A DNA stretch of 64,000 nt from Catenulisporales bacterium (GCA_019510485.1 JAEKKI010000144.1:1-64000); one strand, 5' to 3'; shown: positions 25,751 to 34,765, numbered from the stretch's first letter. The notes: generated by a model not told the origin, from the letters alone. Translations and numbers: made by a program.

Positions 25751-26548
25751 TCACCGTGCTGTCCATCCGCCGTCCATGGCGAACGAGGCGCCGGACACCG
25801 AGGCCGCCGCCGGGGAGCACAGATACGCCACCAGTTCGGCGACCTCGGCCGGTTCGATCAGCCGCTTGACGGCCGAGCGCTCCAGCATCACCTTCTCCAG
25901 CACCTCGTCTTCTGGGATGCCGTGCGCGGCGGCCTGGCCGGCGATCTGCTTCTCGACCAGCGGCGTGCGCACATAGGCCGGGTTCACGCAGTTCGAGGTG
26001 ACGCCGTGCGGGGCGCCCTCCAGCGCCGCGACCTTCGACAGCCCCTCCAGGCCGTGCTTGGCCGAGACGTAGGCGACCTTGAACTCCGAGGCCCGCAGGC
26101 CGTGCGCCGAGGAGATGTTCACGATCCGCCCCCAGCCGCGCTCGTACATGTGCGGCAGCGACTCGCGGATCAGCCGGAACGGGGACTCCAGCATCAGCCG
26201 GAGGATCTTCGCGAACGTCTCCACCGGGAACTCGTGCAGCGGCGCCACATGCTGCAACCCGGCGTTGTTCACCAGCACGTCCACGCCGCCGACCCGGTGC
26301 GGCAGCGCCGAGGCCTGGTCCGGATCGCTCAGGTCGGCCACCAGCGCCACCCCGCCGACCCGGTCGGCGGCGGCGTGCGCGCCGTCGGCGCTGATGTCGG
26401 CCACCACCACCTTCGCCCCGGCCGCGGCCAGCCGTTCGGCACAGGCCAGGCCGATGCCCCCGGCGGCGCCGGTGACCAGCGCGGTGCGGCCGGACAGGTC
26501 CGGGGGAGAGACCGCGGCGTCGGCGGCAGCTTCCACAGAAGGCGTCAT
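25751..26548 (-). CDS. bdhA: 3-hydroxybutyrate dehydrogenase (SDR family)
   Basis: 265 residues. NAD-binding TGAAGGIG, NNAG (VDVLVNNAGLQHVAP), catalytic Ser in NISSAHGL, and the YVSAKHG Tyr-Lys pair are present; the C-terminus is GASFAMDGGW. NNAGLQHVAP and the SSAHGLRAS segment are characteristic of 3-hydroxybutyrate dehydrogenases. It would oxidise 3-hydroxybutyrate to acetoacetate, which ScoAB then activates; polyhydroxybutyrate turnover could be the source. It is first in the operon bdhA-pucR-scoA-scoB. A TAGCGT hexamer lies 8 nt before the ATG. Confidence 0.88.
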   Translation of the reverse strand: MTPSVEAAADAAVSPPDLSGRTALVTGAAGGIGLACAERLAAAGAKVVVADISADGAHAAADRVGGVALVADLSDPDQASALPHRVGGVDVLVNNAGLQHVAPLHEFPVETFAKILRLMLESPFRLIRESLPHMYERGWGRIVNISSAHGLRASEFKVAYVSAKHGLEGLSKVAALEGAPHGVTSNCVNPAYVRTPLVEKQIAGQAAAHGIPEDEVLEKVMLERSAVKRLIEPAEVAELVAYLCSPAAASVSGASFAMDGGWTAR

Positions 26549-26556
26549 ACTCGATG

Positions 26557-26562
26557 ACGCTA
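26557..26562 (-). promoter_or_regulatory. -10 element TAGCGT of bdhA
   Basis: Minus-strand TAGCGT lies 8 nt before the bdhA ATG at 26548, suggesting the ketone-body operon mRNA is leaderless. Confidence 0.5.
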
Positions 26563-26655
26563 GAGATGACGGCGGCCGCTTCCTATGTCGGCGGTCGCCA
26601 TATACCCCGGGCGTTCTATGGCGTCGGTCACCATCAGGCTACGTACGCTGCCGCC

Positions 26656-27459
26656 CTACTCTTCGTCCTCATTCGCCCCCGCTCCTTCGACGGGGACGAC
26701 GATCAGCTCCCCCACGGCTTCCCGGAGCGCCTGTCGCGCCCCGGCACCCAGGCCGTCGTCACTCACCAGCACCGACGCCTCGTGCAGCGCGGCGATCTCG
26801 GACAGCCCCACAACTCCCCATTTGGTGTGGTCGGCCATCACCACCAGCCGGCGCGCGGTGGACACCAGGGCCCTGTTGGTCTCGGCTTCCATCAGATTCG
26901 GACTGGTGAACCCGGCGTCGGCGTCGATGCCGTGCACGCCGATGAACACGCAGTCCAGGTGCAGGCGGCGGATCGCCTGGATGGCCACCGGTCCGACCAG
27001 CGCGTCGGAGATCGTGCGCACTCCGCCGGTGAGGATCACCGTCTGCTGCGGTCCGGGCAGCGTGTGCAGCAGTTCCGCGACCGGCGGCGAGTTGGTCACG
27101 ACGGTCAGCTCCGGCACGCAGGCCAGCTGCCGGGCGAACGCGTAGGTCGTCGATCCCGCCGACACGCCGATCGCCGTGCCCGGCCGTACCAGTTCGGCCG
27201 CGGTCCGCGCGATCGTCTCCTTGGCCCGCCGCTGCCGGGCCGCCTTCACGCTGAACGACGGCTCGTCGGTGGAGCCGCCGCTGCGCGCCGTGGCGCCGCC
27301 GTGAACCTTGGTCACCAAGCCCTGCTCGGCCAAGGCGTCCAGGTCGCGGCGCACCGTCATGTCGGAGACGTTAAGAGCGGTCACCAGGTCGGTCACCCGC
27401 ACCGCGCCGTGCCGCCGGATCTCTTCCAGGATCCACGTCTGCCGCTGCGCCGCCAGCAT
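26656..27459 (-). CDS. DeoR/GlpR family transcriptional regulator
   Basis: 267 residues. The N-terminal winged helix reads RQTWILEEIRRHGAVRVTDL, then NVSDMTVRRDLDAL, the DeoR signature. The C-terminal sugar-phosphate sensor includes GTAIGVSAGSTT, TNSPPVAELL and the closing DHTKWGVVG. DeoR proteins repress sugar or nucleoside catabolism genes and release on a phosphorylated sugar. It is divergent from the sugar ABC importer at 27791-30872, which is its probable target. No clear ribosome site is visible before ATG 27459. Confidence 0.88.
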   Translation of the reverse strand: MLAAQRQTWILEEIRRHGAVRVTDLVTALNVSDMTVRRDLDALAEQGLVTKVHGGATARSGGSTDEPSFSVKAARQRRAKETIARTAAELVRPGTAIGVSAGSTTYAFARQLACVPELTVVTNSPPVAELLHTLPGPQQTVILTGGVRTISDALVGPVAIQAIRRLHLDCVFIGVHGIDADAGFTSPNLMEAETNRALVSTARRLVVMADHTKWGVVGLSEIAALHEASVLVSDDGLGAGARQALREAVGELIVVPVEGAGANEDEE

Positions 27460-27545
27460 CGTCTGGCCCGCCCTTCGCCTCGAAGGTGTGAAGAAAAACG
27501 CCCCATGTCACCAGGAACGCTCAGAACCGACCAGGTGAGTACACG

Positions 27546-27698
27546 GCAAAACCCTGACTCGTGCAAGTACCGCCCACCCGTCTCCCACCGCCGCCCGTCA
27601 AGGAGACGCTCCGTGTTCATGGCCAGGGATGATCTCCAAGCGGAGTCGAACATTTCCTTTCGGTAACGAAGCCCCTTAACGCAAAGCCCTGACTCTTG
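27546..27698 (+). repeat. Two 18-bp direct repeats in the importer control region
   Basis: GCAAAACCCTGACTCGTG (27546-27563) and GCAAAGCCCTGACTCTTG (27681-27698) match at 16 of 18 positions, 135 bp apart. They lie in the 331-nt gap between the divergent DeoR gene and the sugar ABC operon (27460-27790), which holds no gene. The second copy runs into the -35 TTGACA. They may be regulator sites. Confidence 0.5.
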
Positions 27699-27724
27699 AC
27701 ATCCGCCTCATCCAGCTGTGAAGT
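27696..27724 (+). promoter_or_regulatory. Promoter of the sugar ABC operon
   Basis: A consensus -35 TTGACA (27696-27701) is followed after 17 bp by a weak -10 TGAAGT (27719-27724). The leader is about 60 nt and ends in a good ribosome site, AAGGAG, before ATG 27791. This contrasts with the leaderless genes around it. Confidence 0.5.
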
Positions 27725-27790
27725 GTGCGCGAGCTTGTTGGTACATGTGCGAATCAGAACTGGAACGCGGCACTCCAAAGGAGCAGCTCC

Positions 27791-29092
27791 ATGTCCTCTG
27801 CACAGAACTCCCCATATGTCTCCGGCCCCTCGCGCCGTTCCCTGCTGCGCGGCGCTGTCGGCCTGGCCGGTGTGAGCGCTCTGGGAATCCCGACGCTGGC
27901 AGCGTGCTCCTCCAGCAGCAGCAAGACCGTGACCGTCGGTTCCAACGGCTCCGACGCGGTCCCGAAGGCGGCGTTCGCCGCCCTGTTCACCGCCGCCAAG
28001 ACCGCCACCGGAATCAGTACGAAGATCAACACGGTCGACCACAACACGTTCCAGCAGAACATCTCGAACTACCTGCAGGGCACACCGGACGACATCTTCA
28101 CCTGGTTCGCCGGCTACCGGATGCAGTTCTTCGCCCAGCAGGGCCTGCTGCACGACGTCGACGACGTGTGGGCCACGATCGGCGGCAACTTCTCGGACGC
28201 CATCAAGGCGCAGAGCAAGGGCCTGGACGGCAAGTACTACTTCGTCCCGGACTACTACTACCCCTGGGGCCTGTTCTACTCGAAGTCGCTGTGGTCCGCC
28301 AAGGGCTACACGGTCCCGACGACCTGGGACGACTTCATCGCGCTGTGCAAGAAGATGAAGTCCGACGGCCTGTCCGCGGTGGCCCTGGGCGAACAGGACG
28401 GCTGGCCGGCCATGGGCACGTTCGACTACATCAACATGCGCACCAACGGCTACCAGTTCCACATCGAGCTGATGCAGGGCAAGCAGGCCTGGACCGACCC
28501 GAAGGTGAAGGCGACCTTCGACCACTGGACCGAGCTGCTCGGCTACACCTCCCCCGGCGCCAACGGCCGCAAGTGGCAGGACGCGTGCACGATGGTGATG
28601 AACGGCAAGGCCGGGATGTGCGTGAACGGACTGGACCAGGCCGGGGTGGTGTTCCAGGGCGCGGGCAAGACCGACGACCTGGACTTCTTCGCCTTCCCCG
28701 CGATCGACCCGGCCAACGCCCAGGACGCGGTCGAGGCCCCGATCGACGGCTGGATGATGTCGAAGAAGCCGAAGAACCACGGCGACGCGGTCAAGCTGCT
28801 GGAATGGCTGGGCACCGCGGCGGCGGAGAACACGTATCTGGCCACCGCGCCGAACGACGTCGCCGCGGCCACCAACCCGGACACGTCGAAGTACAACGCG
28901 CTGCAGAAGAAGTCGATCGACTTCGTAGCCTCGGCCAAGCAGATCTCGCAGTTCATGGACCGCGACGCCAACCCGACGTTCGTCTCCACGGTGATGATCC
29001 CGGCGCTGCAGAAGTTCATCGACGACCCCTCCTCCATCGGCTCGGCGCTGAGCGGCATCGAGGCCCAGAAGAAGAGCATCTACGGCAGCTGA
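27791..29092 (+). CDS. Sugar ABC transporter substrate-binding lipoprotein
   Basis: 433 residues. The signal has a twin-arginine motif (SRRSLLRG) and a lipobox LAAC near residue 40, so it is probably a Tat-exported lipoprotein. The mature part is a family 1 extracellular solute-binding protein (DDIFTWFAGYRMQFFAQQGLL; YYFVPDYYYPWGLFYSKSLW; WDDFIALCKKMK). Aromatic residues suggest an oligosaccharide ligand, otherwise unknown. AAGGAG is 7 nt before ATG 27791. The stop overlaps the first permease start (TGATG). No ATPase gene is present, so a shared MsiK-like ATPase encoded elsewhere is expected. Confidence 0.9.
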   Translation: MSSAQNSPYVSGPSRRSLLRGAVGLAGVSALGIPTLAACSSSSSKTVTVGSNGSDAVPKAAFAALFTAAKTATGISTKINTVDHNTFQQNISNYLQGTPDDIFTWFAGYRMQFFAQQGLLHDVDDVWATIGGNFSDAIKAQSKGLDGKYYFVPDYYYPWGLFYSKSLWSAKGYTVPTTWDDFIALCKKMKSDGLSAVALGEQDGWPAMGTFDYINMRTNGYQFHIELMQGKQAWTDPKVKATFDHWTELLGYTSPGANGRKWQDACTMVMNGKAGMCVNGLDQAGVVFQGAGKTDDLDFFAFPAIDPANAQDAVEAPIDGWMMSKKPKNHGDAVKLLEWLGTAAAENTYLATAPNDVAAATNPDTSKYNALQKKSIDFVASAKQISQFMDRDANPTFVSTVMIPALQKFIDDPSSIGSALSGIEAQKKSIYGS

Positions 29093-30006
29093 TGGGCGGA
29101 TCGCGCAACGAGCACAGGAAGCTCAGAAAGCTCACCGGTCGCGACAAGGCCGCGCTGACCGCGATGGCCGGAATCCCGGCGCTGCTCACCACGGCGCTGA
29201 TCTGGATCCCGGCCGTCGGGTCGATCGTGCTGTCGTTCAGCAAGTGGAACGGCATCGGCGGCTTCGGCGACATCAAGTGGATCGGCGGCCGCAACTACCA
29301 CGACATCACGCACTCCTACCCGCCGTTCACCCCGGCCTGGCACCACAACCTGATCTGGTTCGCGGTGTTCGTGCTGGTCCCGGCGCCGCTCGGGCTGTAT
29401 CTGGCCACGCAGTTGGACAAGCGGATCAAGGGATCGCGGATCTACCAGAACATCTTCTTCCTCCCGGTGGTGCTGTCGCTGGCGCTCGTGGGCTTCATGG
29501 TCGAGCTGATCTACGCCCCCGAGCAGGGCTTGATCAACAACCTGACCGGCCACACGAAGCCCGGGAACCTGGTGGACTGGATCGGCAACCCGCATCTGAA
29601 CCTGTTCGCGGTGCTGACGCTCGCGGTGTGGCGGCAGACCGGCTACGTCATGATCCTGTGGCTGGCCGGCCTCAAGGCCGTCGACCCGGCGCTGCGCGAG
29701 GCCGCGGCGCTGGACGGCGCCGACGAGTGGCAGGCCTTCCGGCATGTGGTGCTGCCGTCGCTGCGGCCGGTGACCATCGTGGTCAGCGTCATCACGGTGG
29801 TGGAGACGCTGCGCGCCTTCGACATCGTCTACGTGGTCAACCGCGGCAAGAACGGCCTGGAACTGCTCAGCACCCTGGTCACCGACAACATCGTCGGCGA
29901 GGCGATCCGGATCGGCTTCGGCTCGGCGCTGGCCTCGATCCTGCTGGTGGTCTCGTTGCTGGTGATCGTGCCGTATCTGATCGTGACGTTCCGGAGGGAC
30001 GACTGA
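29092..30006 (+). CDS. Sugar ABC transporter permease, MalF/UgpA type
   Basis: 304 residues with six or seven helices: LLTTALIWIPAVGSIVLSF, NLIWFAVFVLVPAPLGLYLA, NIFFLPVVLSLALVGFMVELIYA and others. The ATPase-contact EAA loop is EAAALDGADEWQAFRHVVLP. It pairs with the next gene to form the membrane pore. It overlaps both neighbours by one base (TGATG on both sides), showing tight translational coupling. Confidence 0.92.
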   Translation: MGGSRNEHRKLRKLTGRDKAALTAMAGIPALLTTALIWIPAVGSIVLSFSKWNGIGGFGDIKWIGGRNYHDITHSYPPFTPAWHHNLIWFAVFVLVPAPLGLYLATQLDKRIKGSRIYQNIFFLPVVLSLALVGFMVELIYAPEQGLINNLTGHTKPGNLVDWIGNPHLNLFAVLTLAVWRQTGYVMILWLAGLKAVDPALREAAALDGADEWQAFRHVVLPSLRPVTIVVSVITVVETLRAFDIVYVVNRGKNGLELLSTLVTDNIVGEAIRIGFGSALASILLVVSLLVIVPYLIVTFRRDD

Positions 30007-30872
30007 TGAGGATCCTCGGCGTCCGCCCGGCGCGCCTGTCCCTGCACGCCTTCCTGATCCTGACCGCCGCGATCTGGCTGGTGCCGGTGGTGTGGGCGTT
30101 CTACACCGCGCTGCGGCCGTTCGGCGACACGGCCAAGCACGGGTACGTGTCGTTCGGCGGCTCGTACGGCGTGAAGAACTTCACCGACGCCTGGTCGCAG
30201 GCCGACATGGGGCACTTCTTCGTCAACACCGTCGTGATCACCCTGCCGGCGCTGGTGATCACGCTGTTCTTCGCGTCGATGGCGGCGTTCGTGATCGCCC
30301 GCTTCAAGTGGCGGTACAACATCGCGCTGCTCATCTTGTTCACGGCCGGCAACCTGCTGCCGCAGCAGGCGATCATCACACCGCTTTTCCGCATTTACAC
30401 CAACATCACACTGCCGGACTGGATGTCGGATTCCGGGGAGCTCTACGACTCGACGCTTGGGCTGATCCTGATCCACATCGCTTTCCAGACCGGATTCTGT
30501 GTCTTCGTGATGAGCAACTACATGAAGACCATCCCCGGCGAGATCAGCGAGGCCGCGTTGGTCGACGGCGCCTCAGTGTTCCGGCAGTACTGGCAGCTGA
30601 CGCTCCCGTTGTGCCGGCCGGTGCTGGCGGCTTTGGCGACGCTGGAGTTCACCTGGATCTACAACGACTTCTATTGGGCCACCGCGCTGATGTCCACTGG
30701 TGACAAGCGGCCGATCACCGCGGCGCTGGCGAATCTGCAAGGGGAGTTCTTCATCAACAACAACCTGGTGGCGGCGGGGTCGCTGCTGGTGGCGGTGCCG
30801 ACGTTGGTGGTGTTCTTCGCGTTGCAGCGGCACTTTGTCGCGGGTCTGACGCTTGGCGCCAACAAGGGGTAG
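30006..30872 (+). CDS. Sugar ABC transporter permease, MalG/UgpE type
   Basis: 288 residues. Six helices include AFLILTAAIWLVPVVWAFYTAL and NTVVITLPALVITLFFASM. The EAA loop is EAALVDGASVFRQYWQLTLP, and the C-terminus (RHFVAGLTLGANKG) is the family's usual ending. It forms the second half of the pore with the upstream permease. The operon ends here without an enzyme or ATPase gene. The last ~70 codons use more TTG and G-ending codons than the rest. Confidence 0.92.
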   Translation: MRILGVRPARLSLHAFLILTAAIWLVPVVWAFYTALRPFGDTAKHGYVSFGGSYGVKNFTDAWSQADMGHFFVNTVVITLPALVITLFFASMAAFVIARFKWRYNIALLILFTAGNLLPQQAIITPLFRIYTNITLPDWMSDSGELYDSTLGLILIHIAFQTGFCVFVMSNYMKTIPGEISEAALVDGASVFRQYWQLTLPLCRPVLAALATLEFTWIYNDFYWATALMSTGDKRPITAALANLQGEFFINNNLVAAGSLLVAVPTLVVFFALQRHFVAGLTLGANKG

Positions 30873-30930
30873 CAATTCGAAGTATCCCGTTACGCCTCCT
30901 CAGCGGCCTCGTAGCGCTGCGCACGCGTTC

Positions 30931-33306
30931 TTACTCGAACCGCGCGTGCTCCGAGCCCGTCATCCGACTCAGCAAGGTCATGGAGCCGAGAATCATCCCG
31001 AGCGCACCGATCACCACGGCAGCGACTGTCGCGGAGTACGCGGCGAGAGGGAAGGACATCACGGCGTGCGGGGCCAGGGAGCGGACCGCGATGACGGCCA
31101 TCGCGTAGGCGGCCAGGCCGGCCATCGCCGAGACGGCGACCAGGGGCAGGGCCGACTCGAGGAAGACGACGCGGCGCAGGACCGCCATCGGAGTGCCGGA
31201 GAGCCGCAGGAGGGTGAACGGCCGTTTGCGCTCGACCAGGCTGCCGGCTGTGGCCACGGCGATGGAGCAGCCGGCCACGAACAGGGTCAGGCCCACGGCG
31301 AACAGGATCATCTGCTGGGCGGCGCGGTACATCGTCTGGCGGATCGAGGCGACTTCGCCGAAGGTCATGGGGCCGGCGGCGTTGGTGGACCAGTTGTCCG
31401 GGCTGGATATGGCGAGCAGCACCGGCGCGTGGCGGTCGAGGTAGGTGCGGGCGCGTTCCAGAGCTGTTCGGTCCGAGGCCGCGACCATCAGGGTCGTGAC
31501 GTCCAGGCGGGAGAGGTCGACGCCGGCCGGGGCCGGGGCCGGCCGGCCGACGCCGGTGCCGCGGTCGACGTCGGCGTAGCCGATGACCGGCAGGTGCAGC
31601 ATCAGGGGGTTGTCGATGAAGAGCTCATCGGCGGCGATCACCGCGACGTCCTGGCCCGGCGCACAGGTGCCCAGCGCGGGCGCCGCCTTGGCGTCGGCGC
31701 AGCTGACGTACTGCGACGGCGGCTGCCAGCCGCTCGGCGGCGGCGTGTCGCCTCCCGGCCGCCAGTTCGAGGGGTCCTGGCCGATGTAGATCGGGATGGC
31801 CGAGACTCCTGGCATGGCTCTCAAGTCTCGTACCGTGCCCGCGGCCACGGCGGGCGTGAGCGGGACGCTGTCGTAGCGCAGCCGCAGGACGTTGTTCAGC
31901 GGTGCGCGATCGCCCGATGTCGTGGCCCGCACCGCGCTCGGCAGCACGCCGGCCACCGCCGTGCCGACGAACACGGCCACGGTCACCCCGCTGACCGTGC
32001 GGAACGTGGCGCGCGGGTCGTCGGCCAGCCGCCGGGCGACCAGTGTGGCGGCGGCACCGCCGGCGAGCCGCCCCAGCAGCCGGGACGCCTGCAGGGTGAC
32101 CCACGGCCCGGCCGCCACGATGCCCCACAGCGTGAAGACCAGCGCCGGGTACATGAAGGCGTCGGCCGAGTCGGTGATCGGCAGGTTCACCGCGATCAGG
32201 AACAGCACCACGCCGATGAGCAGCGGGAGCAGGCGCTCCAGGGTCGGCGGCTTCGGCGTGGCCTTGCGGCTGACGGCCAGCGGGTCGTATCGCACGCGGC
32301 GCAGCGAGCGGAGGGCGGCGAAGGCGGCCAGAACGGGGACGAGGACCAGGGCTCCGAGGTAGCCCCACAGCTTCGGGGACACGTCCGAGGGGAAGAAGCG
32401 GTCGCCGGTGACGTCCACCTTGGCGACCTGCGAGCTCACCGCGAGGTACAGGAGCGTGCCGCCGACCGCGCCGAGCGCGGCGCCGACGAAGGACTCGACC
32501 GAGGCGACGGCGCCGACCTGCCGCGGCGTCGCGCCGACCAGGCGCATCGCCGCGTAGCGCTCCTCGCGGCGGGCGGCGGACAGCCGGGTCGCGGTGCCGA
32601 CCATGATGATGATCGGCAGCAGGAGGGCGACGGTGCCGAACGCGAAGGCGAAGCGGTAGATGTTCGTGGTCCCCTTCACCTCCTTGGCGGTCGACATCGC
32701 GGTGATGGCCCTGGTGGCCGGGCGATCCTTGAGCTCGTCCGGGCGGTGGCCGATGACGACGGCCAGCTCGTCCGGGCCGGACAGCGCGGCCTTGCCGATG
32801 AGGCCGGCCTGGTGCCCGGGGAAGCGGTCGCCGAGCTGATCGGCCGGAGTCTTGGCGAGCAGGCGGGCCAGGGCCGGGGAGACGTAGTACTCGCCGGCGG
32901 CGGGCACCTCCGTCATCCCGGGAATGGTCGGGGCGTCGGCGGTCAGCGCGGCGACGTCGAGGCGGCGGATCTCCGTGCCCTGATAGAAGTCCTGGGCGAA
33001 GTTCCACAGTTCCTTGGCGCCGGCCTGCTTCGCCGCGGCGAGGTCGAGGCCGGTGCCGTCATCGGCGACAAGTCCGGCGCCGGCCTTGGCGCCGGGCGCG
33101 TGACCCTCATGCGGCGACGCGGCGCCGGCCGTAGTGGGTGCGCACTCCCAGCACTGGCGCGCCGTCGTGCTCTGATAGGCGTTGAACAGGCTGAAGACAC
33201 CGAGCATGATCGCGACGCCGATCAGCACCGCGAACGTCGTCAGCGCCAGGCGGGTCACGGCTTCGCGACCGCCGCGCAGGGTGAGGCGCATTCCGAGACG
33301 GATCAT
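30931..33306 (-). CDS. ABC transporter permease, FtsX type
   Basis: 791 residues. N-terminal helix VTRLALTTFAVLIGVAIMLGVF, a large extracytoplasmic region, then FtsX units around FGTVALLLPIIIMVGTATRL with REERYAAMRLVGATPRQVG, and LFAVGLTLFVAGCSIAVA with ERKRPFTLLRLSGTPMAVLRR. A CWEC pair in the extracytoplasmic loop could form a disulfide. I chose ATG 33306, two bases after the ATPase stop (TGACCATG). The operon is padR-ATPase-permease, typical of an inducible exporter. Confidence 0.88.
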   Translation of the reverse strand: MIRLGMRLTLRGGREAVTRLALTTFAVLIGVAIMLGVFSLFNAYQSTTARQCWECAPTTAGAASPHEGHAPGAKAGAGLVADDGTGLDLAAAKQAGAKELWNFAQDFYQGTEIRRLDVAALTADAPTIPGMTEVPAAGEYYVSPALARLLAKTPADQLGDRFPGHQAGLIGKAALSGPDELAVVIGHRPDELKDRPATRAITAMSTAKEVKGTTNIYRFAFAFGTVALLLPIIIMVGTATRLSAARREERYAAMRLVGATPRQVGAVASVESFVGAALGAVGGTLLYLAVSSQVAKVDVTGDRFFPSDVSPKLWGYLGALVLVPVLAAFAALRSLRRVRYDPLAVSRKATPKPPTLERLLPLLIGVVLFLIAVNLPITDSADAFMYPALVFTLWGIVAAGPWVTLQASRLLGRLAGGAAATLVARRLADDPRATFRTVSGVTVAVFVGTAVAGVLPSAVRATTSGDRAPLNNVLRLRYDSVPLTPAVAAGTVRDLRAMPGVSAIPIYIGQDPSNWRPGGDTPPPSGWQPPSQYVSCADAKAAPALGTCAPGQDVAVIAADELFIDNPLMLHLPVIGYADVDRGTGVGRPAPAPAGVDLSRLDVTTLMVAASDRTALERARTYLDRHAPVLLAISSPDNWSTNAAGPMTFGEVASIRQTMYRAAQQMILFAVGLTLFVAGCSIAVATAGSLVERKRPFTLLRLSGTPMAVLRRVVFLESALPLVAVSAMAGLAAYAMAVIAVRSLAPHAVMSFPLAAYSATVAAVVIGALGMILGSMTLLSRMTGSEHARFE

Positions 33307-33308
33307 GG

Positions 33309-33998
33309 TCACGCCACCGCCGAACTCGGCGTGGTGAGCGCACGGCCGTCGCGGACGACGATCTCCCGGTCGGCGTAGGCGGCCACCCGGGCGTCGTGGG
33401 TGACCAGGACGACGGTGGTGCCTTCCTCGCGCGCGGCGGTGACCAGGAGGTTCATCACGTTCTCGCCGGTGAGCGTGTCCAGGGCGCCGGTCGGCTCGTC
33501 GGCGAACAGGACCCGGGGCTTGTGGACCAGGGCCCGGGCCAGCGCCACCCGCTGCGCCTGACCGCCGGAGAGTTCGCCGCTGCGGTGGGTGCCGTGCTCG
33601 CTCAGGCCGAGTCGTTCCAGCCACGGCGCGGCCTGAGCGTAAGCCCGGCGGCGCGGCATCTTCGCCAGCAGCAGCGGCAGCGCGACGTTATCGAGCGCGG
33701 TCAGCTCCGGCACCAGCTGCCCGAACTGGAACACGAACCCGAAGGCGTCGCGGCGCAGCTCGGTGCGCTTGGCCTCGCCCAAGGTGTCGACCCGTGTTCC
33801 GTCAAACCACACCTCGCCCTGGTCGGGCTTGTAGATGCCGGCCAGGCAGTGCAAGAGCGTGGATTTGCCGGACCCGGACGGGCCCATGATCGCGAGCAGC
33901 TCGCCGCGCTCGACGGTGACGCTCGCTCCACGCAACGCCTGTGTGGCGCCGAAGGAGCGGTGCACGTCCCGTGCGTCGAGAAGGAGTTTGGTGGTCAT
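33309..33998 (-). CDS. ABC transporter ATP-binding protein, MacB/LolD type
   Basis: 229 residues. Walker A GPSGSGKST, FQFGQLVPELTALDNVALP, signature LSGGQAQR, Walker B VLFADEP and VTHD are present. It energises the adjoining FtsX permease. It follows the PadR gene by 31 nt and is spaced two bases from the permease, so the three form one operon. Confidence 0.92.
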   Translation of the reverse strand: MTTKLLLDARDVHRSFGATQALRGASVTVERGELLAIMGPSGSGKSTLLHCLAGIYKPDQGEVWFDGTRVDTLGEAKRTELRRDAFGFVFQFGQLVPELTALDNVALPLLLAKMPRRRAYAQAAPWLERLGLSEHGTHRSGELSGGQAQRVALARALVHKPRVLFADEPTGALDTLTGENVMNLLVTAAREEGTTVVLVTHDARVAAYADREIVVRDGRALTTPSSAVA

Positions 33999-34029
33999 CT
34001 TCGCGCCCCCTGATGCATGTCTGCTTTTC

Positions 34030-34563
34030 TCACTTGTCTTCGGCCACTGCTTGCGCCAGGGCGGAGAGCCTGGCGGAGGTCAGCTCGATCCAGCGGAGAT
34101 CGGCTTCGAGGTGGAAAAGCCCGTAGTCGGCCAGCAGCGCGTCGACCATCGGACCGGTGCGCTTGAGCTCGGTGAGCTGGCGCATGCGCTGGAGGTGGGC
34201 GGCCCGCTGCGCGTCGAGGTAGCCGGCGGCGTCCTCGCCCAGCATCAGGGCGAGGACGACCTTGGCGAACAGGACGGTCTGCAGATGCGGCTCGGGCTCC
34301 ACGGTCTGGGACAGCCACGACATCACCTCGACCCGGCCGGCATCGGTGATCGCATAGCGCTTCCGATCCGGTCCGTCGCCGGGCTCGGCCTCGCCGCCGA
34401 CCACCTTGCCGTCGCGCGCCAGCCGGCCGAGGGTCGAGTAGACCTGGCCGTACGGCAGCGGCTTGCCGTTGGCGAAGTGGCTGTCGTAGTCGCGCTTGAG
34501 GTCGTAGCCGTGGGTCGGTTCGCCGCGGGCCAGCAGGCCGAGCAGGGTCAGGGGGACGCTCAC
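34030..34563 (-). CDS. PadR family transcriptional regulator
   Basis: 177 residues. The winged helix begins LTLLGLLARGEPTHGYDLKRDY, with PLPYGQVYSTLGRLARDGKV and a DRKRYAITDAGR wing; a C-terminal Vir/dimerisation helix set follows. PadR proteins repress detoxification or export genes until a ligand binds. It is first in the operon with the ABC exporter and probably controls it. Start is GTG 34563, closely preceded by the tRNA terminator, and without a clear ribosome site. Confidence 0.88.
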   Translation of the reverse strand: MSVPLTLLGLLARGEPTHGYDLKRDYDSHFANGKPLPYGQVYSTLGRLARDGKVVGGEAEPGDGPDRKRYAITDAGRVEVMSWLSQTVEPEPHLQTVLFAKVVLALMLGEDAAGYLDAQRAAHLQRMRQLTELKRTGPMVDALLADYGLFHLEADLRWIELTSARLSALAQAVAEDK

Positions 34564-34572
34564 CCGAGCACG

Positions 34573-34602
34573 AAGGGCCCGGTTCGCATGAACCGGGCCC
34601 TT
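34573..34602 (-). terminator. Terminator after the second initiator tRNA
   Basis: A 13-bp perfect stem (34573-34585 with 34590-34602) and loop GCAT lie 6 nt beyond the tRNA 3' end. It separates the tRNA from the padR operon on the same strand. The bases after it are not T-rich. Confidence 0.65.
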
Positions 34603-34608
34603 CCTTTG

Positions 34609-34682
34609 TAGCGGGGACAGGATTTGAACCTGCGACCTCTGGGTTATGAGCCCAGCGAGCTACCGAGCTGCTCCACCCCGCG
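34609..34682 (-). tRNA. Initiator tRNA-Met (CAT), copy 2, no encoded CCA
   Basis: The 74-nt body is identical to the copy at 22249-22322, including the three G:C anticodon-stem pairs. The three bases after A73 are CAA, not CCA, so the 3' end must be completed by the CCA-adding enzyme. Confidence 0.95.
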
Positions 34683-34765
34683 TCGGTGACTCAACGGTAA
34701 CCCGGCCGGGGCCTTCGGGGCAAATCGAATCCCCCGGGTCTCAGCTGCCCCAGCAGCACGGGCAC

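Noticed and set aside
22246-34682. The duplicated initiator tRNA as attachment-site ends of an integrated element
   Set aside because: Both copies are full tRNA genes, and the 12 kb between them holds ordinary metabolic and transport genes with no integrase or phage gene.
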